NCBI GenBank assembly: GCA_017521875.1
Contig: JAFXBH010000176.1
Location: 1 to 16,121, forward strand
Length of the DNA: 16,121 nt
Source: Oscillospiraceae bacterium
GTDB taxonomy: Bacteria; Bacillota; Clostridia; Oscillospirales; Oscillospiraceae
Direction: 5' to 3'
Below, one piece after another: positions 1 to 6,733 of the stretch; position 1 is the first letter of the stretch; every line of letters starts with the position of its first letter. The translations under genes and the position numbers were made by a program. The notes below the pieces were generated by a model. It was not told the DNA's origin and ran no database searches. It worked only from the letters and a program-made list of their open reading frames with translations.

Positions 1-1280
1 TAGACGCCGCCTATAAGGCAGTTATGAAGCCGGCAGAAGGCACGATTCTGACTGTTGCCCGGCTGGCTGCTGCCAGAGCCACCCAAGTGGCCAGAAAGGA
101 TAAGAAATTCGAAGCCGTCCATATGGCCGCTTTGTCTGAGGCAAAAAAAGCCCTTGCCAACACCACCAACCAGAACCCTGTGCTGAAAAAGGCCGGTGTG
201 GTGGATGCCGGCGGCAAGGGTTGGGTCGTGGCTTTGGAGGCTATGCTCTCCTCCGTTCGCGGTGAAGATATCGTCGCGCCGGAAAGCACCGATGTGCAGC
301 CCGCTGAGCAGGCTGATTTCTCCGATTTCGACACCGAAGATATCACCTTCGCTTACTGCACCGAGTTTATCATCTCCCGGGAGAACAACAACGACCCCGA
401 AAAACTCCGGGAATTCCTCAGCAGCCTGGGCGACAGCCTGGTGCTGGTGGATGACGACGAAATCATCAAAGTCCATGTCCACACCAACGACCCCGGCAAG
501 GCATTGCATGAAGCCATTGACTACGGCTCTTTCGTGACGGTGAAAATTGAAAATATGCGTTTGCAGCACACCGAAAAGGTGATGAGCGAGCAGGAAGCCG
601 CTCCCCAGATTGCAGCGCCTGAGAAGCCCTTGGGCGTGGTCTCTGTATGCGCCGGCAAGGGCCTGGCAGATGTGTTCTCCAACTTGGGCGTGGACGGTAT
701 TATCTCCGGCGGTCAAACTATGAATCCCAGTACCCAGGACATTCTGGAAGTGGTAAACAAAGTGCCTGCCGAGACCGTCTTTGTGCTGCCCAACAACAAG
801 AACATCATTATGGCCGCCCAGCAGGTTGACGCGCTGACACCCAAAACGGTGGTCGTGATTCCCAGCAAAACCGTTCCCCAGGGTATCACCGCTATGCTGA
901 ACTTCAATCCCGAGGGCGAAGTGCAGGAGAATGTGGACGCTATGACCGACTCTCTGGAAACCGTGGACACTATGCAGATCACCTATGCCGCCCGCAATTC
1001 CGACTTTGACGGTCACGACATTCACGAAGGTGACTATCTGTCCCTCTACGGCAGCACACTCTTTGGCACTGACCGGGATATTACCGTTCTGCTGAAGGCC
1101 CTGGCAGAGAAAGTTCGGGATCTGGGCAAGGAATACATCACCATCTACTACGGTGAGGATATTACCGAAGAGCAGGCCCAACTGGCTGTGGATGTGTTCA
1201 CAGAAGTTTGCCCTGATGCAGATGTGAATTTGCTCTCCGGCGGTCAGCCTGTATATTACTACCTGATCTCCGCAGAATAA
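1..1280 (+). CDS. fakA: Fatty-acid kinase FakA/YloV (DAK2-domain protein), 5'-truncated by window edge
   Basis: This is the 3' part of a FakA-like kinase. It phosphorylates fatty acids held by a DegV-family FakB partner, in the cytoplasm, feeding phospholipid synthesis. The reading frame is open to the window edge (first full codon at 3), so the true start lies upstream. 425 residues are visible, against about 550 in the family. The visible part starts at the end of the nucleotide-binding DhaL/DAK2 domain (MKPAEGTILTV, then DAGGKGW near residue 66). It continues with the family's middle domain (FAYCTEFII, then KVHVHTNDPGKAL) and the C-terminal domain (GIISGGQTMNPST, LPNNKNI, ending in LLSGGQPVYYYLISAE). 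The codon ATG at 24 is internal: the residues before it (DAAYKAV) already match the family. A strong terminator follows 4 nt after the stop. In many Firmicutes recG is the next gene; here it is not. The family call is secure; the fatty-acid role is by homology. Confidence 0.9.
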   Translation, partial: DAAYKAVMKPAEGTILTVARLAAARATQVARKDKKFEAVHMAALSEAKKALANTTNQNPVLKKAGVVDAGGKGWVVALEAMLSSVRGEDIVAPESTDVQPAEQADFSDFDTEDITFAYCTEFIISRENNNDPEKLREFLSSLGDSLVLVDDDEIIKVHVHTNDPGKALHEAIDYGSFVTVKIENMRLQHTEKVMSEQEAAPQIAAPEKPLGVVSVCAGKGLADVFSNLGVDGIISGGQTMNPSTQDILEVVNKVPAETVFVLPNNKNIIMAAQQVDALTPKTVVVIPSKTVPQGITAMLNFNPEGEVQENVDAMTDSLETVDTMQITYAARNSDFDGHDIHEGDYLSLYGSTLFGTDRDITVLLKALAEKVRDLGKEYITIYYGEDITEEQAQLAVDVFTEVCPDADVNLLSGGQPVYYYLISAE

Positions 1281-1284
1281 GTAC

Positions 1285-1315
1285 AAAAGGGTGTGTTGCA
1301 GAACACACCCTTTTT
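1285..1315 (+). terminator. Intrinsic terminator after fakA
   Basis: A perfect 9-bp stem GGGTGTGTT / AACACACCC (1289-1297 with 1302-1310) closes a GCAG loop and is followed by five T. Four A before the stem can pair with the T tail. It lies between the fakA stop and the next ribosome binding site, only 20 nt before the next start codon. Confidence 0.9.
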
Positions 1316-1335
1316 CCAAAATCAGGAGGTGTCCT

Positions 1336-2166
1336 ATGGAAAAACCGAAACCGGGTTTTTTGGATGGCATCGTCACCACTGTTCGACATTTGATCAAGCA
1401 GCGAATCAGCATTCACGCTGCCGGGGCGGGATATTTCATCGTTCTGTCTGTATTCCCCCTGCTGGTGCTGGTACTGGGATTGCTGCGGTATACCGGTTTG
1501 CAAGTGGAAACCCTGACCGATTTGGTAGACGGTTTTCTCCCGGACGCCTTGATGCCGGCAGCCAAGCGGCTGATTACCAGCACCTACCGGAATACCTCCG
1601 GTGCGGTGATCTCCCTGTCTGCGCTCACCGGTCTTTGGTCTGCCAGCCGGGGCGTCTACGGTCTGCTCACCGGTCTGAACGCCATCTATGAGGTAAAGGA
1701 AAACCGGGGATATATTTACACCCGGGGGATCAGTGTCTTTTATACATTTCTGTTTCTGCTGATGCTGCTGTCTACCCTTTTGCTGAACGTTTTCGGTACG
1801 ACTATTTTGGAAAACATTCCTTTCCACAGTCATCTGCTGCAGTTTTTATGGGATTTGGTGGATTGGCGGTTTGTGCTGATGCTACTGCTGCAGACCGGTC
1901 TGTTTTCCGCTATGTTTATGGCCCTGCCCAACCGAAAAAACAATTTCCGGGAGAGTCTCCCAGGGGCGCTGCTGGCGTCTTTCGGTTGGTTGGTGTTTTC
2001 TGACCTGTATTCCATTTATGTGGAGAATTTTACCGGCTATGCCAACATTTACGGCTCGGTGTATGCCGTGGCGCTGAGTATGCTTTGGTTGTATTTTTGT
2101 ATTTCCATCGTCTTTTACGGCGGCGCACTGAATCACTATCTGGCACAACAGAGAAAGAAGGATTGA
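1336..2166 (+). CDS. YihY/virulence factor BrkB family membrane protein
   Basis: A 276-residue polytopic inner-membrane protein of the YihY/BrkB family (once misnamed ribonuclease BN). Its molecular function is not firmly known; a transporter-like role has been suggested. About six hydrophobic segments can be seen, including one near residues 30-48, one near 90-115, and others near 130-155, 180-200, 210-230 and 240-262. Family-type features are the early AAGAGYFIVLSVFPLL segment, LTGLWSASRGVYGLLTGLN in the middle, and ANIYGSVYAVALSMLWLY near the C-terminus. The start at 1336 is chosen because AGGAGG lies at 1324-1329. An upstream in-frame ATG at 1291 falls inside the terminator hairpin and is rejected. 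The stop is 4 nt before the next start, so the two genes form an operon. No promoter fits in the 20 nt after the terminator, so expression may rely on readthrough or an internal promoter in fakA. Confidence 0.85.
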   Translation: MEKPKPGFLDGIVTTVRHLIKQRISIHAAGAGYFIVLSVFPLLVLVLGLLRYTGLQVETLTDLVDGFLPDALMPAAKRLITSTYRNTSGAVISLSALTGLWSASRGVYGLLTGLNAIYEVKENRGYIYTRGISVFYTFLFLLMLLSTLLLNVFGTTILENIPFHSHLLQFLWDLVDWRFVLMLLLQTGLFSAMFMALPNRKNNFRESLPGALLASFGWLVFSDLYSIYVENFTGYANIYGSVYAVALSMLWLYFCISIVFYGGALNHYLAQQRKKD

Positions 2167-2170
2167 TTTT

Positions 2171-2680
2171 ATGGGTATCGGCGCAATTTTAAACCGCAAG
2201 AAAACCACCGACTACTACTGGCGTCTTCGTCAGAAAGCAAAATACACCTCACTGCGTCCTTTGCGGATGTGGTATCGGCTGCGGCATCAGGCTTATTTGG
2301 AAAAATATGGCGGCAGCATCGGTCTGGATACCCATTTCATTGGAAAGCCTGTCTTCCCCCACGGATTTCAGGGCGTTTTCATTTCTGAAGGGGCGACCAT
2401 TGGACGAAACTGCGTCATCTTCCATCAGGTGACCATCGGCTCCAACACTTTGCCGGACACCAAACGCCCCGGCAGCCCCACCATTGGAGACAATGTGTAC
2501 ATCGGCGCCGGTGCGAAGATCATTGGCAGCATCCGGGTGGGAAACAATGTGCGGATCGGGGCAAACTGCGTAGTAACCCGGGATATTCCCGATAACGCCA
2601 CCGTTGTGCTGGAAAACCCCCGAGTAATCCTTCGGGATACGCCCCGGGATAATCGCTATATTCCCTTTGAACGAAAATAA
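2171..2680 (+). CDS. Left-handed beta-helix acyltransferase resembling serine O-acetyltransferase (CysE-like)
   Basis: A 169-residue protein with hexapeptide repeats (for example ATIGRNCVIFHQVTIG, PTIGDNVYIGAGAKIIGSIRVGNNVRIGANCVV) that would form a left-handed beta-helix. IFHQVTIG at residues 83-90 matches the catalytic-histidine segment of serine acetyltransferases, which make O-acetylserine from serine and acetyl-CoA for cysteine synthesis. A loop-like insert (SNTLPDTKRPGSP, 91-103) interrupts the helix as in that family. The protein is much shorter than E. coli CysE (about 270 residues) and lacks its N-terminal helical domain. It could instead be another acetyltransferase of the CysE/LbH group, such as a capsule- or sugar-modifying one. 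No cysK lies nearby. It starts 4 nt after the BrkB gene with AAGAAGGA as a modest ribosome binding site, so it is probably co-transcribed with it. The substrate is not settled. Confidence 0.8.
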   Translation: MGIGAILNRKKTTDYYWRLRQKAKYTSLRPLRMWYRLRHQAYLEKYGGSIGLDTHFIGKPVFPHGFQGVFISEGATIGRNCVIFHQVTIGSNTLPDTKRPGSPTIGDNVYIGAGAKIIGSIRVGNNVRIGANCVVTRDIPDNATVVLENPRVILRDTPRDNRYIPFERK

Positions 2681-2681
2681 C

Positions 2682-2717
2682 AAAAAGTGCCTTGGGATTT
2701 TCCCAAGGCACTTTTTT
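2682..2717. terminator. Bidirectional terminator between convergent genes
   Basis: An 11-bp perfect stem GTGCCTTGGGA / TCCCAAGGCAC around a TTT loop, flanked by five A on the left and six T on the right, works on both strands. It terminates the forward acetyltransferase gene. Its T tail overlaps the stop codon (2716-2718) of the reverse DUF2461 gene. Confidence 0.92.
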
Positions 2718-3363
2718 ACACCTTAAACCGGTTGAAATAATCGTATAGGGGGATTAGTTTTTCTAAAAATTCCCTCACCCGGATTCCCAGTTCCGGGCCA
2801 AACAGGTTTTCGCTCACCGGCTCGTCCACATCGCAGGCAATGTATCCACGCCAGCCGTAGAAAGGCTCTAATTCAGGGGTAGGCGCAGGTTTCGGCCGCT
2901 TGTACAGTTCTGCAGTCACCGTTACACCGGTGGCTTTTTCCGTCTGTTCTATCAAGCGGAGAAATTCCTTGGGCCGGGCAGCAATGTCTTTGCGAAAATC
3001 TTCCAAAGTGGAGGGTCTGGGTTTCAGCAGGATAAAGCCGTAACTGACTCCCTCCGGACGAATCTCAAAGTACAGACAGGGGTTTTCTGCCCACCACTCC
3101 ACTTCCTGCCGAATACAGATCCACAGGCTCTCTTTATAGGGCAGAGGGTGGTGCATACGGGCATCCCGGTAGATCCGGCTGACCTTCAGCAGATTGCCCG
3201 GCTTGTCCCAAAACGGCTGAAACAGATCCTTACCCAAGGCCTTCATCGGCTCGTACAAGGTATTGACATAATCGTCTTTGTGTTCCAGAAACCATTCCCG
3301 GTTGTTATTCATTCGGATGCCCCAAAGAAAATCAATGGTCTCCGGGGTAAAACCTTCAAACAT
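2716..3363 (-). CDS. DUF2461 family protein
   Basis: A 215-residue soluble protein matching DUF2461 (TIGR02453-type), a family of unknown function. Diagnostic parts are the N-terminal FL-x5-NNNREWFLEHKDDY and the later KVSRIYRDARMHHPLPYKESLW, which corresponds to the family's conserved R-x-R-D/PYK region. No signal peptide or membrane segment is seen. The start at 3363 is chosen over an upstream in-frame ATG at 3420 because GAGGAAG lies 6 nt before it and because the upstream extension overlaps the preceding gene. The start is 13 nt after the stop of the DUF4015-like gene, so it is the last gene of the prmA operon. No function should be assigned from sequence alone. Confidence 0.85.
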   Translation of the reverse strand: MFEGFTPETIDFLWGIRMNNNREWFLEHKDDYVNTLYEPMKALGKDLFQPFWDKPGNLLKVSRIYRDARMHHPLPYKESLWICIRQEVEWWAENPCLYFEIRPEGVSYGFILLKPRPSTLEDFRKDIAARPKEFLRLIEQTEKATGVTVTAELYKRPKPAPTPELEPFYGWRGYIACDVDEPVSENLFGPELGIRVREFLEKLIPLYDYFNRFKV

Positions 3364-3376
3364 AGTATCTTCCTCT

Positions 3377-4390
3377 CTAATGCGCACCGGACAGAGGACG
3401 CAGAACACTGTAGGCATCAAAACGGGTATCGTGGAGTTCGGTCAGGAATACCAGTTTCACCGCCGTATCGGCGATACCGCTGTTCTGGGCTGCATTGGCG
3501 GCCTGCATAGCGTCCAGGCCTTTCAAATACATACGGCTGCGGCCTTCCGGCATCGTAAAGTCTGCAGTCTTGACAAAAGACAATGCAAACCGGTCTGTAG
3601 CGCAGGCAGACAGCAGCACATTGGCGGCCCGGGTCAAAAACTGGGCCTTGTCCCCATTGACCAGAATGGAGGTGGTCTCCGGGAAGCAGAAATCGTCCAG
3701 CACCACTTCGTCAAACCCCAGACCTTTCAGTTCCATAATGATCTGGGTCAGGTAGGACAGCGTGCCCTCGCTGCCGGGATGCAGCCAGTAACAACCGTCG
3801 TCGTCCATATACAGGTAGCCGCCGGAGGAGTGATGCACACCGTCGGGAACATGGGTAAGGCCGTAGGAATAATCCCGCAGAGCAGGGATCCGGGCGATGG
3901 CGTAGACGCCGCTTTTGTTCATGGTGTCGATGAGATCGTCCATCGCCTCTGCGCTGATACTGTTATTTCGCTGGCTGCCCACCGCAGAAGAGTAGTAGAA
4001 ATCACCCTTAATGCCTTTTACATCCACCATCACCGGAGTGTTGGCAGGCAGGGCCATAATTTGGGATTTTACTGCTTCAATATCCTGCAGGTCGGTCAGT
4101 TCCACATAGTAACCCACCATCTGGGTCAGTTCGGTGTTGCCGCCTTCCATCTCGTTATTCTGGTCGAACTGAATGGAGATATCCGGTTCCTCCGGGGGAA
4201 CGGCCAGTTCTCCGTCGCCGATGGGAGGCAGGTTAAAGTCCAGTTTCACCTTGCCGTCTGCGGTGTAGACGATGTAACGCTGCACCCAAATGAACCAGCA
4301 AGTCCATACCAATGCCAGCACTACAGCCAGCACCAGCAGGATCAGCAGGATTTGTTTCAGCACCCGTTGGGTGCGATAAGGAATGGTCAT
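3377..4390 (-). CDS. Membrane-anchored putative glycoside hydrolase (DUF4015-like)
   Basis: A 337-residue protein with one N-terminal membrane anchor (about residues 13-37) after a short basic cytoplasmic tail, so the rest should lie outside the cell. After a linker rich in P, D and E (about 55-90) comes a domain resembling DUF4015, a putative TIM-barrel glycosidase family. Matching parts are VMVDVKGIKGDFYYSS (120-135), GVYAIARIPALRDY (161-174), and GFDEVVLDDFCFPE (225-238), where the family has an FDE-x-x-x-D-Y-I-R-F-P-type strand. D232/D233 are candidate active-site acids. A cell-wall or exopolysaccharide substrate is plausible but not shown. The start at 4390 has AAAGGAG upstream, and its ATG overlaps the prmA stop by 4 nt (ATGA), so translation is probably coupled. 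The ORF continues open upstream, but that part overlaps prmA. Confidence 0.75.
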   Translation of the reverse strand: MTIPYRTQRVLKQILLILLVLAVVLALVWTCWFIWVQRYIVYTADGKVKLDFNLPPIGDGELAVPPEEPDISIQFDQNNEMEGGNTELTQMVGYYVELTDLQDIEAVKSQIMALPANTPVMVDVKGIKGDFYYSSAVGSQRNNSISAEAMDDLIDTMNKSGVYAIARIPALRDYSYGLTHVPDGVHHSSGGYLYMDDDGCYWLHPGSEGTLSYLTQIIMELKGLGFDEVVLDDFCFPETTSILVNGDKAQFLTRAANVLLSACATDRFALSFVKTADFTMPEGRSRMYLKGLDAMQAANAAQNSGIADTAVKLVFLTELHDTRFDAYSVLRPLSGAH

Positions 4391-5325
4391 AGTGCTCTCC
4401 TTTTTGCGCTGACGCAGCGCCAGTCTTCCTTGGCTTTTACGGTGGTAATTTCCATACCCGCTTTTTCCAAGGCAGCAATCACTTCCGGCAGGCGGGTATC
4501 CAAAATACCGGAACAAATAAGGGTCGTTCCCTCTCCCACAAACCGAGGCAGCACCGGGGCAAGGCCGATGATCACATCTGCTACGATGTTTACCAGCACC
4601 ACATCATACCGGTCTTTGGACAGGCTGTCCATTAAAGCCTTGTCTTCCGTTACATTGCCGGTACAGGCGATAAAGGCCGGGGCAGAAAATCCGTTGTAGG
4701 CTGCATTTTCCCGGGCAATGTCCTCTGCTTTGGGGTCGATGTCCACACCGGTAGCCTTCCCTGCCCCCAGCCGCAGAGCGGCTATGGACAGTATGCCGCT
4801 GCCGCTGCCCAAATCCAGACAGTTTGCGCCGGCATGCACCGCTTCTTCCATCACTTCCAGCACCATTTGGGTGGAAGGATGCGCGCCGGTGCCAAAGGTC
4901 AGGCCCGGGTCTAAAATCACCGGCAGCCTGTCCGGGGTGTGGTTCTCCAACCAATAGGGCAGCACCACCAGTTTCTTTCCCACCGGCTGGGCAGGGTAGT
5001 TATCCTTCCAACTCTCCTCCCAGTTTTCCTCTGCCAGCGGTTTGACTTCCATTGGCAGTTCCTCTCGGGTCAGCAGTTCCTTCAGCCGGGCAAGGCTCTC
5101 TTTATCCGAATCTTCCAAGTAGAGTTTAATATCGCTCAGGCCATTTAAGTGGGCCTGCAGGTCTTCATCAATGTAGTCCCAATAGGCCCGGTTTTCGTCC
5201 AGGAAAGACTCAAACTCTGCCTGGTCTTCCAGTACCAAGTCGCTGAAGCCGTGAGCCGTCAGCATCGCTGCCACCGATTCGATACTCTCTGCAGTTGTGG
5301 TAATCGTGATCTCCAAATATGCCAT
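4387..5325 (-). CDS. prmA: Ribosomal protein L11 methyltransferase PrmA
   Basis: A 312-residue class I SAM-dependent methyltransferase that trimethylates ribosomal protein L11 in the cytoplasm. The N-terminal domain begins AYLEITITTTAESIE and ends with the linker EENWEESWKDNY (100-110). The catalytic domain carries the family signature DPGLTFGTGAHPST (139-152), the SAM-binding loop DLGSGSG (171-177), the acidic GVDIDP (193-198) and VNIVADVI (245-252), equivalent to the PrmA motif IV region. The length is normal for PrmA. The start at 5325 is set by GGAGG 5 nt upstream. The frame stays open to 5454, but that extension runs through the promoter region and has no family match. It is the first gene of a three-gene reverse operon and is divergent from the M16 operon. 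Confidence 0.95.
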   Translation of the reverse strand: MAYLEITITTTAESIESVAAMLTAHGFSDLVLEDQAEFESFLDENRAYWDYIDEDLQAHLNGLSDIKLYLEDSDKESLARLKELLTREELPMEVKPLAEENWEESWKDNYPAQPVGKKLVVLPYWLENHTPDRLPVILDPGLTFGTGAHPSTQMVLEVMEEAVHAGANCLDLGSGSGILSIAALRLGAGKATGVDIDPKAEDIARENAAYNGFSAPAFIACTGNVTEDKALMDSLSKDRYDVVLVNIVADVIIGLAPVLPRFVGEGTTLICSGILDTRLPEVIAALEKAGMEITTVKAKEDWRCVSAKRRAL

Positions 5326-5356
5326 AGCATCCTCCGGTAACAGTTTTATTTTCATT

Positions 5357-5385
5357 ATTTTATCGTAAAACGGACAAAATAACAA
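5357..5385 (-). promoter_or_regulatory. Sigma-A type promoter for the prmA operon
   Basis: Read on the reverse strand, TTGTTA (5385-5380) and TAAAAT (5362-5357) are separated by 17 bp. The -10 lies about 30 nt upstream of the prmA start. Four of six -35 bases and five of six -10 bases match consensus. Prediction by eye only. Confidence 0.6.
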
Positions 5386-5415
5386 CCTGTAAAGTGTAAT
5401 TTTTTTGCTTTCTAC

Positions 5416-5444
5416 TTTCCATTTCATAAAATGTGTTATATAAT
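5416..5444 (+). promoter_or_regulatory. Sigma-A type promoter for the M16 peptidase-lgt operon
   Basis: TTTCCA (5416-5421), a 17-bp spacer and a perfect TATAAT (5439-5444), placed 26 nt before the start codon at 5471. The -35 is weak (4 of 6) and the -10 is consensus. It is divergent from the prmA promoter, with 30 bp between the two -35 boxes. Confidence 0.65.
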
Positions 5445-5470
5445 AGGACATCATATCCCCAGGAGGAACT

Positions 5471-6733
5471 ATGCTGCATACACAAACTCTGCTGCCGGGT
5501 ATTACTCTGCAGTGTTTTCAGGATACAAGATTCAAGCAGGAGGGACTGAGCCTTCTGTTTATCCGGCCTATGCGCCGGGAAGAGGCGGCACTGAATGCCC
5601 TGCTGCCGGCGGTGCTGCTGCGGGGTTGCCAATCTGCCCCGGATTTAAGAGCCATTACCCAGCGGCTGGACGACCTGTACGGCGCATCTCTCGGCTCTCA
5701 ACTCCGTCGGGTGGGAGACTATCAGACCACCGGTCTCAGTTGCAGTTTTATGCGAGAGGAATACGCCCTGGAGGGAGACGCGGTATTTGCCCCGATGATG
5801 GCCTTTTTGGAGGAACTGATGTTCTCTCCTCTGCTGGAAAACGGGGTATTTCCTCAAAATTTTGTGGAAAGTGAAAAGCGGAATCTCCTTGCCGCCATCG
5901 CCGCCCAGCGAAATGATAAACGGGCCTACGCCAACGCCCAGATGTTGAAACGGATGTGTAAAGGAGACTCCTTAAGCATTCCCCGGCTGGGTGAAAAGGA
6001 AGATGTGGAGGCCATCACCCCGGAGAGTCTGTATCATCACTATCAAAAAGTTTTAAGGGAAAGTCCCGTGCAACTATTCTATGTGGGCGCATCTGATCCG
6101 AAGAAAATTGCCGATCTGCTGCGGCCGATGTTTGCAAAACTTCAGCGTTCTGTCATTTCTCTCCCCGCTCAGACGCCTTTTCACGACTGCGGCGGTTGCG
6201 ACGAAACAGAAGAAATGGACGTGGCCCAAGGCAAACTGTGTATGGGCTTTGTCAGTCCCTACACTTTGCGGGATAAGGAATTTGTCGCGACGCAGATCTT
6301 CAACACCGTTTTTGGTGGTGGTATGATCAGCAAACTGTTTATGAAGATCCGGGAGGAGCAATCCCTTTGCTATGATATCTCCTCCACCTATCACGGCAGC
6401 AAGGGTATTGTGACCGTATCTGCCGGTATTGACAACAATATGGACGGCGTTGTGCGGCAGGAGGTGCTGCGGCAACTGGCTGCCTGCCAAGAGGGAACGA
6501 TCTCCCCGGAGGAACTGGAAGCCGCCAAGCAGGCGCTGCTGACCCAACTGAAAAGCACCCACGACTCCCCCGGCGCGATTGAAGGTTACTACGCCACTGC
6601 GGCGCTCAGCGGTCTGCCCCTGACACCGGAAGGTTATATTGAGGCGGTGGAAAAAGCCACCTTGGAAGATGTGACTGCCGCTGCCAGAAGTTTGCACTTG
6701 CATACGGTGTATTTCTTAAGGGGGGCAGTATGA
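5471..6733 (+). CDS. yfmF: M16 family peptidase-like protein without zinc motif (YmfF-type)
   Basis: A 420-residue two-domain M16 (insulinase/pitrilysin-like) protein of the YmfF type. NCBI names this family as associated with the 5-aminopentanol modification of elongation factor P, from work on B. subtilis. The position where HxxEH would stand (residues about 43-53, NALLPAVLLRGC) has no His-x-x-Glu-His, so this subunit cannot bind the catalytic zinc. The C-terminal half keeps the segment GGGMISKLFMKIREEQSLCYD (about 282-302), which aligns with the M16 substrate-binding R/Y element. It is therefore likely a non-catalytic partner of the next gene. The start at 5471 has AGGAGGAA just upstream. 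Its stop overlaps the next gene's ATG by 4 nt. Cytoplasmic: no signal peptide is seen. The EF-P link is from family naming; neither efp nor the known modification enzymes are in this window. Confidence 0.82.
   Translation: MLHTQTLLPGITLQCFQDTRFKQEGLSLLFIRPMRREEAALNALLPAVLLRGCQSAPDLRAITQRLDDLYGASLGSQLRRVGDYQTTGLSCSFMREEYALEGDAVFAPMMAFLEELMFSPLLENGVFPQNFVESEKRNLLAAIAAQRNDKRAYANAQMLKRMCKGDSLSIPRLGEKEDVEAITPESLYHHYQKVLRESPVQLFYVGASDPKKIADLLRPMFAKLQRSVISLPAQTPFHDCGGCDETEEMDVAQGKLCMGFVSPYTLRDKEFVATQIFNTVFGGGMISKLFMKIREEQSLCYDISSTYHGSKGIVTVSAGIDNNMDGVVRQEVLRQLAACQEGTISPEELEAAKQALLTQLKSTHDSPGAIEGYYATAALSGLPLTPEGYIEAVEKATLEDVTAAARSLHLHTVYFLRGAV

Noticed and set aside
1291..1335. Upstream in-frame start for the BrkB-family gene
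   Set aside because: The ATG lies inside the fakA terminator hairpin with no ribosome binding site. The ATG at 1336 has AGGAGG at normal spacing.
3278..4699. A 473-codon open frame antisense to the DUF4015-like gene
   Set aside because: In codon register with the real reverse gene, with Gln/His-rich low-information translation. The reverse strand shows an anchor, motifs and a coupled start.
5326..5454. Upstream extension of prmA
   Set aside because: It runs through the predicted promoter and has no PrmA similarity. GGAGG precedes the ATG at 5325.
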